Shown piece after piece: positions 46,301 through 56,900 of a DNA stretch of 64,000 nt. The stretch comes from Trogon surrucura (taxonomy: Eukaryota; Chordata; Aves; Trogoniformes; Trogonidae), in the NCBI GenBank assembly GCA_020746105.1, contig JAJGST010000073.1, positions 296,242 through 360,241 of the forward strand, in the 5' to 3' direction. Under the pieces are notes generated by a model. The model saw nothing but the letters and a program-made list of their open reading frames with translations. It made no database searches and had not been told where the DNA came from. The position numbers were made by a program, and so were the translations under genes. Position 1 is the first letter of the stretch; each line of letters begins with the position of its first letter.

Positions 46301-46354
46301 TCTCACCTGTTGCTCTTCCCAGAGCGTCACCACACAATCCTCACCCTGGTCCAT
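32960..46354 (-). CDS. SLC4A8: Na+-coupled bicarbonate transporter, SLC4A8 (NDCBE)-like, 23 coding exons
   Basis: A plasma-membrane transporter that moves HCO3-/CO3 inward with Na+ (NDCBE also exports Cl-), regulating cell pH. Assembled from 23 minus-strand exons, all GT-AG with matching phases, giving about 1,065 codons against roughly 1,090 in mammalian SLC4A8. The N-terminal cytoplasmic domain spans residues 1 to about 420, the membrane domain about 440-970 and the tail about 970-1065. Resemblance is strongest to the SLC4A7/8/10 group. SLC4A8 is favoured by HYENE in exon 2, HSQLD in exon 14 and a [10 protein letters not shown] block in exon 22. The gene spans only 13.4 kb, with introns mostly under 1 kb. 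Exon details are in the next entries. The final coding exon and stop are not certain. An avian paralogue rather than the true orthologue is possible. Confidence 0.88.
34833..40011 (-). CDS. SLC4A8: SLC4A8-like exons 12-19: membrane domain, first part
   Basis: Coding exons: 39837-40011 ([15 protein letters not shown]), 39571-39704 ([18 protein letters not shown]), 38615-38860 ([12 protein letters not shown], then RFTEE), 38407-38512, 36916-37077, 36152-36265 ([10 protein letters not shown]), 35638-35799 ([15 protein letters not shown], then [10 protein letters not shown]) and 34833-35084 ([12 protein letters not shown], then [13 protein letters not shown]). Exon 14 ends TCC-TA with a gtgggt donor, and the split codon becomes Tyr after joining, so the apparent TAG is not a stop. 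Exon 15 (the large extracellular loop) carries three N-glycosylation sites (NET, NVS, NLT), as expected for the family. All boundaries are GT-AG. Confidence 0.87.
37283..37685 (-). mobile_element. CR1 LINE fragment in an SLC4A8-like intron
   Basis: Tail side acagaattagtgaggctggc, followed by gatcatcaagtccagcctat and cccctccagggacagtgact, then cccagctccctcagccgctc at the far end. These are ordered CR1 3' blocks. It lies between exons 15 and 16, in the same orientation as the gene. Confidence 0.85.
40486..46354 (-). CDS. SLC4A8: SLC4A8-like exons 1-11: N-terminal cytoplasmic domain
   Basis: Coding exons: 46307-46354 (start codon, [16 protein letters not shown], a 16-residue first exon as in mammals), 44220-44301, 43451-43564 (very basic, [15 protein letters not shown]), 42890-43025 ([10 protein letters not shown]), 42524-42684 ([12 protein letters not shown]), 42287-42439, 42061-42149, 41775-41929 (NVLVGELDF, then LTEVPVPTR), 41344-41431, 40759-40905 ([12 protein letters not shown]) and 40486-40577. 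Phases join throughout (for example AG|G for Arg at the exon 4-5 and 8-9 joins). The start ATG has A at -3 and G at +4. The small family exon encoding KKQSDPHLMDKHG is missing: exon 6 joins in frame directly to exon 7 ([11 protein letters not shown]). This domain forms the dimeric cytoplasmic core in SLC4 proteins. Confidence 0.85.
45805..45912 (-). other. Exon-like segment in SLC4A8-like intron 1
   Basis: The frame [20 protein letters not shown], then LKLTGDRE, ends at a good donor (GAG then gtgagc) in phase 0, so it could in principle splice to exon 2. However, it has no start codon in frame and no convincing acceptor, and the 16-codon exon at 46307 is the better first exon. It could be an alternative or spurious exon. 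Confidence 0.15.
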
Positions 46355-46424
46355 CCTCACGCCGGACACCGGGTTGGGGGATGATCGAGCCTCCACAGCA
46401 GTCAGGGACAGATTCCCTGGCACA

Positions 46425-46700
46425 GCAGAGCAGCTCCCAGCTAGAGCAGCTCCCAGCGAGAGCAGCTCCCAGTGAGAGCAGCTCTCTGGCCCCCACTGGG
46501 GACCAACTCCAGATCTATAGGAGAGGCCGTTATGACATCATAGACCCTGGGGTTGGAAGCGACCAATCCCCTGCAGCAGCCAGTGACATCCCCACCTACG
46601 TCACAGGGTCATGGAACCGTAAAGAGCATCTAGTCCAACCTCCCGCCATGGAGGGACAAATGGTTGGGTCTGGTCCCATTTCCCAGAACACGCCTTGAAG
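46425..46700 (-). repeat. Short 18-bp tandem repeat and CR1 remnants upstream of SLC4A8-like
   Basis: The unit agagcagctcccag occurs about four times at 46427-46480. Two CR1 3'-end remnants follow: atcatagaccctggggttgg near 46538 and tcatggaaccgtaaagagca near 46608. Any promoter of the SLC4A8-like gene would be here or a little further right, but no TATA box or CpG island is evident. Confidence 0.6.
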
Positions 46701-47165
46701 TGGCATCAAAACTCAACCGGAGACTCCTGCAATTTCTGCAACGAAAGCAAGTGTATGATGGTGGACCCAAGGGTTTCTCCAGGCAACTAAAAGGGTTTGG
46801 GGTTAAAAAGAAAAAGGTTTATATACGTGTCTCTCTTTTTCAACCAAACATTTCTACAATTTTTCCATCGTCTTCACAGAACAGATCTGACATCATCAAC
46901 ACGTCCTTGATGGGGTCACATTCATGGCCAGACCAAATCATCGGAGCTTTAGCTTTGTCTTCTTCGGGAGCACTGGCTAATGCCACTCGAGTTGGGTTGG
47001 GAGCATTAAATGCACAATTACAGGCGACATTGAAGATGACGTTACAGAACACACTGACATTAGACTCATTGTTACTGTATAAAAATGGAGTATGTGGATA
47101 CTGAAACCTGGTCAGTGACGCTGCGTTCACACACCGAACGTAACCAAAGATCTTGATGAGCACTT
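46700..47165 (-). other. AT-rich block with a 108-codon open frame of unknown identity
   Basis: Base composition drops abruptly to AT-rich compared with both sides. On minus, 47163-46840 is open for 108 codons. It is Cys- and Asn-rich early ([18 protein letters not shown]) and acidic later ([14 protein letters not shown]). No family is recognised and no splice sites are obvious. It could be a retrocopy of a transcript end or a fragment of an unknown element. Confidence 0.3.
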
Positions 47166-47214
47166 AATCGTACATAACATGTAGCCAAAGCAGGTGGAGA
47201 TCTCAGCATGGAAG

Positions 47215-48370
47215 TACAATGGTACTCGAAACATGCCTCAGCCTGTGTTTAGGAGGCTCAAAAGCTCCTCAACAGGTGTGTCAGAGCCCCAAGGCTCCCT
47301 AAATCTGTATTTGAGCCCAGAATCTCCCTATATCGGTGCTTCTGAGTGGGTGTTTCTTCGGCCAAAGCTCCCTAAATCACTCCTTTGTGAAACCGAGAGT
47401 TTCCTTAATTGGTGCTTGAGCCTGAAAGCTCCCCAAATGGGTGTTCTTCTGCGCAGAAGATCCATGAACTGCAGTTTCCAACCCCCAAATCTCTATAAGC
47501 CAGTGGTTTTGATCCCAAAATCTCCCTAAATGGGTGTTTTGCAGCCCCAAAGCTCCCTTAGTAGGTGATTTGGGGGCAGCAAATTGCTCTAAAGCACCAA
47601 ACCTCTCTAAACTAGAGTGTGGAAGGGCCAAAATTTCTGAAAGTGGATATTTCTCAGCCAAGAGATCCCTGAATGTTTTTTTCAGAGGCCCCAAAGCTAA
47701 ATCTGAATTTATGAGTCTGAAATCTCCCTAAATCCCTGGTTTGGACCCCAATATCAGAGGATCAGAGAACATTTGCTGTTGGAAGGGCCCTTTAAAGATC
47801 ATCCAGCCTAACACACATCCCCCCCTGCAGTGACAGGGACAGGGACATCTTTCACTAGATCAGGTTGCTCAGAACTCTACACAACCTGACCTAAATGTCC
47901 TAAATCAGTCCTTTGGACCCCCCCAAATCTCCCTCACTTGGTGTTTCAGATTTCAAAAGATCCCTAAATAGGTGGTTTGAGGGCCTAAAAGCTCCCTAAG
48001 TGAGTGTTTCCCAGCCCAAGAGCTCCAGAAATGGGTGTTTCTGGTGCCAGATTCCCCTAAAAGGATATTCCAGAGCCAAAATATTCTTAAATTGGTGCTT
48101 TAGAGCCTCTAAGCTCCACAAAGGGGTTTTCTGGAGCATAAAAGCTCCCTGAATTACTTTTTCTGAGCCCAAAATCTTCCTAAATTCCTTTCTCAGCTCC
48201 AAAGCTCCCTTAATAGATTTTTGGAAGGACCAAAATATTCCTAGAGGTCCCTACAGTTTTCTTCGGAGGCCCAAAAGCTCCCGAAGTTGGTGTTTCTGAG
48301 ATCCAAAGCTACCTGAACTGCTGTTTCTGAGGCCAAAAGCTCCCTAAGTCGCTGCCCACAGCTTTTTTTA
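47215..48370 (+). repeat. Degenerate minisatellite of about 43 bp
   Basis: Phrases like aaagctccctaaat, then ggtgtttctgagccc, return every 40-46 bases over more than 1.1 kb (for example near 47302, 47370, 47434, 47520, 47560, 47995, 48030, 48320). Copies differ a lot, so the array is old. A CR1 fragment has landed in it at 47757-47885. No gene is present. Confidence 0.85.
47757..47885 (-). mobile_element. CR1 LINE fragment inside the 43-bp minisatellite
   Basis: gttggaagggccctttaaag and atcatccagcctaacacaca, then gggacatctttcactagatc and aggttgctcagaa, are consecutive CR1 3' blocks. Minisatellite units continue on both sides. Confidence 0.8.
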
Positions 48371-51300
48371 AGTAACCACAATTAAAGTTTTGGGTTTGGG
48401 GAATTTAGGGAGCTTTTGGGCTCTAGGATAGGGTTGAGAGATGACCCCTTCTTCCCCCAGGACACTGGTGGAGAGCTCGCAAGTCGGGAATGCCCTCTCC
48501 CTCTGCGGCCACTGGCCCGCTGACGTGACCCCAGGCCTGGCACGAGGAGGGGCGTCTCCACACTGAGAGCGTCTACTTCCCAAGATGTCTCGGAAAACAG
48601 CTTCACGTGAACGGCAGGGATAGAACACGGAAGCGGAGCTTTGCCAGGAAAACTGCTTCTACAGAACAAAACACCTCTGGGAGCTCCTCAGCTCCTCTGG
48701 CTTTGAGGTCTTGAACCCCACAGCCAGCACGTGGAGCGGTCCCTGCTCTCAGCTCCCTTTCCGCACCTTGCTCTCCAGTCAGCAGCACCACTGGCTCTGC
48801 TCCCACAGGGAGCCACGGGACGGACAGGCAGGGTTCCAGCACAGGTTCCTGGTGCCCGGGGCTGGCAGCACAGCAGGGAACTGCACCGACAGCCTGGCTG
48901 CGCCTCAGGGACTCCCTCCAGCCTGAGTAGGACCGTCTGCTGGGGTTCATGCTCAGGGTGCAGTGACACTCCCTAACTCAGGGGTGAGTACACTCCACTG
49001 GTCTTCCAAGGAGGACCACTCCCCTACAGCTTTATCCTGTGAGCACCTCACTCTGTGTGAACGCGTGCCTCGCTAACAGCTAGGCCCTTGGAAAAGAACG
49101 AAAAGGAACTGATCAACAGGGAGCATCCTGCTCCAGAAAATGCCAGAAAAGCAGAGCCATTGCCAAAGAACACGGAGTCAGCCAAAGGCAAAGGTGGCTG
49201 GGAGAAGCTGCGACCACACACTCCATTCAACCCCAGAAGGACTTGCCCCCCCACCTGGAAGAGCATGCCCGCTCATTTACACCATCAGTGGGGCTGGTTG
49301 AGATAGAGCTAACCCAGAGCAGAAGGGAAAGTAATTCCAGCCCAGTGAGCCTGCATTCAGACAGGTTTTAACTCATCCTGTCACAAGGGGAGTGGGCTGT
49401 AACTCCTGTGTGGCGCGCTGGCTGCGTGGAGTTCCCACCCAGTGCCCACCTTCACCCAAACCTGAAATCCATCCATCTCTCGGCTCGGGGCACAACACTG
49501 GTCATTGCACAGCAGGGACCAGACCCTGCTCACGGCACAACAGTTTCTGGCCACCCAGGTCGGGGGACTGCCTTGCCCAGACTGTCCTGCTGCCCCGGAC
49601 GGCAGATGGCCCCGGGAAGGACTCCGGCACGCACCGACCTTTGGATCAGGGAAGCCACCGATTCCTCTCTACGGTGGGACAGACGGATGACAGGCAACTC
49701 AAGGGTGCAACACCAAGACGAGACGTGCCAAAGGAGGCGAGGGATTGCAGAGGACAGTAGCCACTTCCCCAATAGATAATTAATTCCATTCATTTCCCCA
49801 AGTCGAGTCTCCCCCACCAGCCCTCTGATGCCACGGGCTCTGCAGCCTCTGCTGCCCTCCTTGGGAAGGATTCCTAAAGCACTGCGTCCCTCAGAAGGTG
49901 TCACACCTCCAGGCCTCACCAACAAGAAGAACCAGCGGTTCCCAGCTGAGTCAGTGGAGAGAAGGCAAATACGACAGCAGGACACGGACAGGCTCTCTGA
50001 GAACTATCTCTGTGGAAAACATGTCTCTTCCTTCACCACCTGATCCTCCTCAGAGGAAAAGGCAGGAGAGGCAACACAGAAGCCATTGGGGCATGACAAC
50101 CATGTTCTCTTTCTCCCCTGACACAAGTGCCCCCGAGGAAACAGCACGTCTGAAACACGTCGACGGGATTTAAATTGTACCCGTCTCCTACTGCAGAGCC
50201 AGAAACACTTCCTCAGAAAAATCACAGAAGCGTGAAACAAAGGCTATTGACTTCACAAGATGGTCTGCGCTTGTCAGTGGGAAAGGCACGAGGCCAAACT
50301 TCCACACCAGACCTGGCCAAGCACTACGTGCAGCCGGGCAGCTGGGTGGGAATGTTCACAGATCTCAGGCCACGTCTGACCAGCACCCAGACAAAGGGAA
50401 GAAGCCCTGACTTGTCCCCTAGAATGTGTGCTGAAGGCTGAGTAAAGGTCACGGACCCTCTGCAAAAAGGTCACCCGCCTCAGGCTGACACGTTTATCGG
50501 CGTCAAAAGGGACTCACTGTAGGGTGTTACAGCAGCAAGAACTAGTGTACCTTAACCAGGGGTGATGCTCCCAGCTGCATCAGAAATTGAATGGAGCATC
50601 TGGATCCACACGTTTTGGGGTTTAGATGCAATTAACACCTTTTCAGCATCCTTCCTGTCCGCACATCACAGAAGATCTCGAGTGGGAGGGGACCAGTCAG
50701 GACCATCAAGCCCAACTCTCCGCTCCGCACAGGCCTGCCGAGCACTAACCCAAACACCAGCACACGACCGGCCGGCCTCAGGCTCAGCGCTGTTGGGCTA
50801 CGGGTCCAAGGCTTTCCAGTTCGAACTGGTACATGCCCAGGCTGTGCTGGGATGTGTCCAAATCAGATCTCTGCAAGCACAGCATCCCGGTGTGGGTGGG
50901 GCTGCCAAAGGAAGGCGAGGGCCACCAACAGCCTTCAGCCCCGGCCACCGGTGTGCAGGAGGAGCCCAAGGCAGTGGGTGTCCATTGTGGACCTGGGCTC
51001 TGGCTGGGCTGAGGGGAAGGTGGGGGGCAGGATGAGGTGGGACAGCCCCTTTCACCTGCGCTGCCTCCCTACGACACAGAAAGGCTTCCCTCGCCATGAT
51101 TCAGCTGTCTCAGAGAGCTCCAGAGAAGCTACCAGGCAGGGACCCACCCCTGACATCAGCCAAATGCCTCAGGTGGCCACCCTGGAGGAGTCTGGGGCTG
51201 CTCTCAGCAGAATTGTCTTTCTCCAGACAAGGCCAAGACATCCCTGGAGATGCCTGCAAGGAGTCCTGGGGAGCTGCAGGGCATGGACCGGCCCCCAACG

Positions 51301-53025
51301 TGCAACAAACTCTGAGATGATCCACCCTAGGGCAGTCTGGGGCTGCCACCCAGGACCTGACCTCCCACTCTGGGATCGCTCTGACAGAAAACAGGAAGGG
51401 ACCTGTCCCAAACATGCACAATAATGCTGGGGAGGAGTCCTGGGGAGCTACAGGGCAGGGACCTGCTTCCCATCGCCGTCAGCAACAACCAGTTGGGTGG
51501 CAGCAGGCAGGAAGAGCAGCAATCAAGCGCAGGGCAACAAGCCACCCTTTACCAATAGTCAACACAACAGACACAGCCAAGGAGGTGGAGGCGGTCGCAG
51601 GTTACCTCAAGCTTCTCATCAGGGAGGGAACTTATCCTATAAGCCCCAGAGAGACTGACAAGAGATCACGGTCGTGGATATAAAACACTGGGATCAAGCG
51701 AGACAGACAGGGCTCAGGAAAGGGCCAAAGCATCCCCGAGGGGAGCACAAACCGGTCCCGAAGGGGACCCGGCCATGCCAGGGGTGGGCAGATAAACCAA
51801 ACCTCCACGTGAGCCCAAAGCCGGAACCAAGGAAGGAACGGAGGGATCTCACCTCAGGGATGATTCGCGTTGCAGAGGCTGGAGTCAGCCAGGTGTCCTG
51901 GACAGGGTCTGAGATCCTGTAGAAAGTTCATGTAGAGAGTTCAGCCTGCTCAGGAAAGGAAACATTCATTTAGCACGGGATGTTCTCCGAGAGAAAGACC
52001 CCATTTGGGATAAAAATCAAGCTGTTTTCTGTGCACGACGACAGCATAGGACAACCACGCTGAGCAACCCGCAGATGTTCTTCATCTCATTCTTCCACTT
52101 GTCACAGCCAAGACGTGAGGACATTTCTGTTCATTCACATCAAGTTAATGTTCCCAGACTCCTTCTCCTTTTGCTGACAAGAAGTGGGGGTTACATCTGC
52201 GTGGCTTTGTGATCACCAATGCAATCTCAAGAGGTCCCTGGGTTTGGAGACTTTGTTGCGCTTCACAGCAGCAGCTGCACGTTCCACAGGGGCTCCTGGT
52301 GTCCAGGCTCACAGATCCCAGGTGGGCAGCAAGGGGCTTCTGCCCTTCCCCCCAGCCGCCTCCATGGCCTCATGGCTCCTGCCTGCTCCTGCCCCGTCAG
52401 CTCCTCAGCCCCAGTGACATCACACACACCGGCACAGCAGTACCGACCTCACTACCCACACCCCAGCATTTCTACCCCGTCTCCACCTCTGTCTCCCCTC
52501 CCCCCGTGCTCTCCTCTCTCCCAGGCACCTTTCCCACCGCCCCACCCCCCACCCCCCCGCAATGCCTCCAGCTGTCTCGGTGCTTGGGAGGCAGATGTCA
52601 CCTCATGAGCATTGTCCCAGCCGGGTCACCTGCATCTCCTCCTCCCTCTGCTCTCAGCCTCACTCTGCCAGCTCTCGGATGCACTTTTGGACCTAAAAGA
52701 CTCTTTTGTCCTGCCTCCCTTCTCCAGCTAAACCCCACTCCTGCTAGAGAAGGGACAACACCACAGTGGTGTCCCGTCTGTGGCATCTCAACTGCATCTG
52801 CCTGAGCTGGACACCTGGTGGCAACTGTCATCACCAGCCCCAGCTGTGCTTGAAGTCTTCTCCTAGGACGGGAACAGCTCTGGGGTGCTGGGTGTGTGCC
52901 GTGGTCCTGCAGGAGAACAGCAACACTCCAGCTGACTCCTGGGCAATGTCTGTCCCACTGCCAAGAGCTGGTTTGGAGGCAGGTTGGCAACAGACCCTGA
53001 GGCCGTGTCAGGGGTGGCCACATCT
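48371..53025. other. Intergenic region without recognised gene
   Basis: About 4.6 kb of unique or unclassified DNA. Seen within it: a CR1-like remnant at about 50662-50760 (cacagaagatctcgagtggg, then atcaagcccaactctcc), a duplication with 177-bp offset at about 51250-51460 (ggagtcctggggagct at 51259 and 51436), and a TATAAAA at about 51678. No exon chain or RNA gene is visible. Confidence 0.4.
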
Positions 53026-53029
53026 GGCT

Positions 53030-53510
53030 CCAGAGAGCATCCAGTCCAGGACCCCTGCCAGAGCACGGTCACCCAGAGCAGGTCCCACAGGAACGCGTCC
53101 AGGCGGGGTTTGAAAGTCTCCAGAGCAGGAGACTCCAAACCCTCTCTGGGCAGCCTGGGCCAGGGCTCCAGAACTCTCACAGTAAAGAAGCTTCTCATTT
53201 TAAGGTGGAACTTCCCATGTTCTAACTTAAACCCATTACTCCTTGCCCTGTTACTGGGCACCATTGAAAAGAGACTGGCCCCTTCCTCTTGACCCCCACC
53301 CCTCAGATATTTCTGTACGTTAACAAGGTCCCCTCTCAGCCGTCTCCTCTCAAGGCTGAACAGCCCCAGTTCTCTCAGTCTCTCTTCACAGAAGAGATGG
53401 TCAAGTCCCTCGATCACGCTCACACTGGTCTGCTGGACTCTCTCCAGTAGATCCCATCTCTCTTGAACTGGGGAGCCTCAGACTGGACACAGTGTTCCAG
53501 GTGTGTCTCA
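53030..53510 (-). mobile_element. CR1 LINE 3' fragment
   Basis: Ordered CR1 blocks: catccagtccaggacccctg, aggaacgcgtccaggcgggg, ctgggcagcctgggccaggg, tgacccccacccctcagata (near 53291) and cagttctctcagtctctctt, with the 5' side at high coordinates. Same layout as the element at 21570. Confidence 0.88.
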
Positions 53511-53725
53511 TAAGCAAACAGATTGAGCTGAAGTGTCACATCCCTGCCCAGAGCTGGTTCTGCTGAGCTCAGGCAGGGCGGCAGAGGTCTCTGGCTGCTG
53601 GGAGTTCCTGGGCACCAGCGCCAGCTCGGGGCAGAACCAAGAGCTTCCCCTCACTCTCGGGGCCCCAAACACCATTTGCAGCAGCCAGTGCACCCTGCCC
53701 GTGCCCAGAGCTCCTTCTCACGGCC

Positions 53726-54195
53726 AAACCCTTGTTTCCAGGCCCAAACCCTCGTTTCCAGGCCCAAACCCTCGTTCCCAGGCCCAAGCCCTCGTTTCCA
53801 GGCCCAAGCCCTCGTTTCCAGGCCCAAGCCCTCGTTTCCAGGCCCAAACCCTCGTTTCCAGGCCCAAACCCTCGTTTCCAGGCCCAAACCCTCGTTTCCA
53901 GCCCCAAACCCTCGTTTCCAGCCCTAAACCCTCATTTCCAGCCCTAAACCCTTGTTTCAGCCCCAAACCCTCGTTTACAGCCCCAAACACTCGTTTCCAG
54001 CCCCAAACCCTCATTCCCAGCCCCAAACCCTCGTTTCCCAGCCCCAAACCCTCGTTTCCAGCCCCAAACACTCATTTCCAGCCCTAAACCCTCATTTCCA
54101 GCCCTAAACCCTTGTTTTCAGCCCCAAACCCTCGTTTTCAGGCCCAAACCCTCGTTCCCAGCCCCAAACCCTCGTTTCCAGCCCCAAACCCCCTC
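53726..54195 (+). repeat. 21-bp minisatellite, about 22 copies
   Basis: The unit ggcccaaaccctcgtttcca is repeated head to tail. A first block of nearly identical copies (53726-53895, gg...form) passes into a second with agcccc/agccct starts. Because 21 is a multiple of three, all frames run open on both strands and encode 7-residue repeats. No start context or splice sites indicate a gene. Confidence 0.95.
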
Positions 54196-54304
54196 TTGTT
54201 GCCCACAGCCTCTCCTCCATTCCCAGTTTCCCACCCCAGGCCTGAGCCCTGGGGGCGGGGCTTGTCGGCTGGCACTGCCTGCCCAGAAGGGTGTCATGGC
54301 CAGG

Positions 54305-54580
54305 CGACAGCCAATCGCATTTGGGGAGGGAGGGGAAATGCTCATGGTTAAAATATAACCTGGCAGCCAATCACCACAGGGAAAGATGGGCACTGAGGGG
54401 GCGGGAGGGATCCCTCCGGCAACCCATCAGAGAGGGCATCACCTCAGGGGAGGGTGGGCCCCAAAGCAGGGCCGAGTGACAGCCCAGGTGGCCAATCAGA
54501 GGTCACACCTCAGAGAAGGGCGGGCAGTGCAGCCAATCAGAGGTGGCATCCCCTCAGGGGGTGGGATTCAGATCACCAGG
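54305..54580 (+). promoter_or_regulatory. Array of CCAAT boxes with GC-rich spacers
   Basis: ccaatc(a/g) occurs at 54311, 54366, 54492 and 54533, with a variant (cccatcag) at 54423. Spacings of 41-69 bp suggest a degenerate tandem unit containing ccaatcagaggt, cacctcag and gggcgggc. NF-Y binds CCAAT and Sp-type factors bind gggcggg, so this could be a promoter or enhancer, or only a repeat that mimics one. No transcript start is identified. Confidence 0.45.
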
Positions 54581-55176
54581 TGGGAGAGGGCCCCATCTCT
54601 CCAGCCGAGTCCTGGCACCTGTCACCGAGGAGGGGACAAACCTCCTGATCTGGGGGATGAGAAGGCAGAGGAGGTGATCCTTGAACTGGGAGAGAAGAAC
54701 CGCGACGCCAGAGGGGCCGGCTGAGGGGCGGCGCTCTCTGCCTCCGCCCCAGGCAGGGCTGCGGCCTCTCTGGGCAAGCGCCGAACCCATGGCCCTCTGG
54801 GGAGCATTACCCCGGGCTGCTGGGAAGAGCCTTGTTAGTGTTTCTGAGCCCTGAAACAACCCCCGTGGATCGTGGGGTTAAATACACCCAAAAGGGGTGG
54901 TTTCCAATACGCCCAAGCGTGGCTTATGGCTCTCCGTGTGCCGGAACGGCGATTTGCCTCACTTTGTTCCTTTGGCTGTGCTCAGATTCACAGCCAAGGA
55001 GCCCAGGGTGGGCTGGCAGGGCTGGGGATCCCCACGGAGGGCTTTCCCCTCAAGGCGTGTTCTGGGAAATGGGACCAGACCCAGCCATTTGTCCCTCTGT
55101 GGCGGGAGGTTGGACTGGGTGTTCCTGAGAAACAGAACAATTACTCCAGTGTATTCCGGGAAGGTTTAAAGGGGTT

Positions 55177-56325
55177 GTCGTGGTTTGACCCTGGCCGGCA
55201 GCCAGGTACCCACACAGCCGCTCTCTCACTCCCCCTTCACTGCCAGATGGGGAGAAAATATTTCCAAGAGTTCAGGGTTCGAGATAAGGACAGGGAGATC
55301 ACTCTCACTTACCATCCCGGGCAAAACAGACTCGATTTTTGGGAAATTAATTACATTTATTAAAAGAACCAATCAGAGAGGAGTAGTGAGAAGTGAGAAA
55401 GAGCAAACAGATCTTAAAAACAGTACACCTTCCCCCCATCCCTCCCTTCTTCCCGGCATTAACATCAATCCCGGTTTCTCCACCTCCTCCCCCCGAGCAG
55501 CGCAGAGGGACAGGGAGTGGGGGTTACGGTCAGTTCAGCCAATGTTGGTTCCACCGCTGCTTCTTCGCTTGGGGGGAGGACTCTTCACTCTTCCCCAGGG
55601 CCATTGTGGGGTCCCTCTCACGGGAGACAAGCTTCACACTCTCTTCTCCGGCGTGAGTCGTCCCATGAAGGGCAATTCATCACAAACTGCCCAACGTGAG
55701 ACACCTCATGAGGGGCAGCCCACCCCTTGTGAGTCTGAGGCGCAGTCCTTCAGGGGAAACTGCTCCAGTGTGAGTCCCCCGCAGCGTCCCAAAAGTCCCA
55801 CCGGCCAACCTGCTCCAGCGTGGGCATTCCTCTCTTCCACGGGCTACAGGCTCTGGCAGCGACCTGCTCCAGCGCAGACTTCCCACGGGCTACAGCCCCC
55901 TCCAGGCATCCACCCACTCCGGCGTGGGGTTCTCCACCCCACGGTGGACATCTACACCCCGCCCATGGGCTGCACGGGGATAATCCGCTTCACCATGGGC
56001 CTCACCACGACCCGGGGGACTCTCTTCTCTGGCGCCTGGAGCTCATCCTCCTCCCCTCGTTCTTCACTGACCTTGGTGTCTCCATGGATTCTCACTCCTC
56101 CATCTCTGTGCCAGCTCTTGTGGTGCAGTTCTTTTTCCCCATTTCTTAAATAAGTTTTCACAGAGGGTTCCTCTCCTACTGACAGGCTCAGCCTTGGCCA
56201 CCGGAGGGTCCCTCTTTGGAGCTGGCTGGCACAGGCTCTATCGGACTCGGGGGAAGCTTCTAGCAGCTTCTTGCTGAAGGCACCCTGGAGCCCTCTCCAC
56301 CGCGGAAATCCAACCAGGCAAACCC
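55177..56325 (+). repeat. Endogenous retrovirus LTR, solo, about 1.15 kb
   Basis: Starts TGTCGTGGTTTGACC and continues with ctcactcccccttcactgcc, ggttcgagataaggacaggg and a long region with repeated ctgctccagcgtggg/cacgggctacag modules (55640-55960). It ends around caaaccctgggt. I recognise this as a common long LTR type of neoavian genomes, but I cannot name the family with certainty. No internal retroviral sequence adjoins it. Confidence 0.75.
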
Positions 56326-56900
56326 TGGGTGGCTTTCAGCAGCTTGGAAAGCCTGACCCGCAGGGCACTCAGCCCTCCACCTTGCCCTGGCAGCTTTCCA
56401 CCTCCCCAAGGCACCTGGGTTTTCCCTTAATTGCTGCCTGCATTTGCTCACAACTCCCTTTCACTCCCCACAACTCACTGCTGGGGACAGCAGAGCTGCT
56501 TCTACTCAGCTCCATAAACATTTCATTTCCACCTGTCATTCCCCCCCACCTCGCTGCTTCTGTTCGTTTGCTTTTTATGCAGACGTTGTCCCACACGTCT
56601 GACGCCAGCCCTCCTCACCAACTCTTTCCCTATTCTTTCAGTGCTGCTAAAGTCCTCTCAACACCATCATCTCGGGGCACTTAGTACAAACTCCCTAAAA
56701 CCAGGGCTGGGGCAAATTCAAGCCAGAAGGACCAAGAGTGTCAGCAGGGAGAGGACTTGCTTTGGGCCGCTGGATCTGACTGGAAACCCTCTGGCTGAAA
56801 GCCAGGTGTCCAGGGGAGCCTTTCCTGGGGGTCAGAGGGGTTGGGGTCTCAGCAGCCCCACTCCTCCAGGCTGTGGGCACGCCCGAGTCCTGAGAGCTGG
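56326..56900. other. Intergenic, nothing recognised
   Basis: Between the LTR and the CpG island I see no exon or repeat that can be supported. Confidence 0.4.

Noticed and set aside
53533-54087. A 184-codon proline/serine repeat protein
   Set aside because: It is an in-frame reading of the 21-bp minisatellite. All frames on both strands are open because 21 is divisible by three.
53726-54195. Telomere-like repeat, because some units read ccctaaaccct
   Set aside because: The period is 21 bp and vertebrate telomeres are TTAGGG. The resemblance comes from single substitutions in a minisatellite.
55393-56153. Coding frames of 109-322 codons over 55.2-56.2 kb
   Set aside because: They lie inside a recognised long LTR with internal repeated modules and have no protein resemblance.
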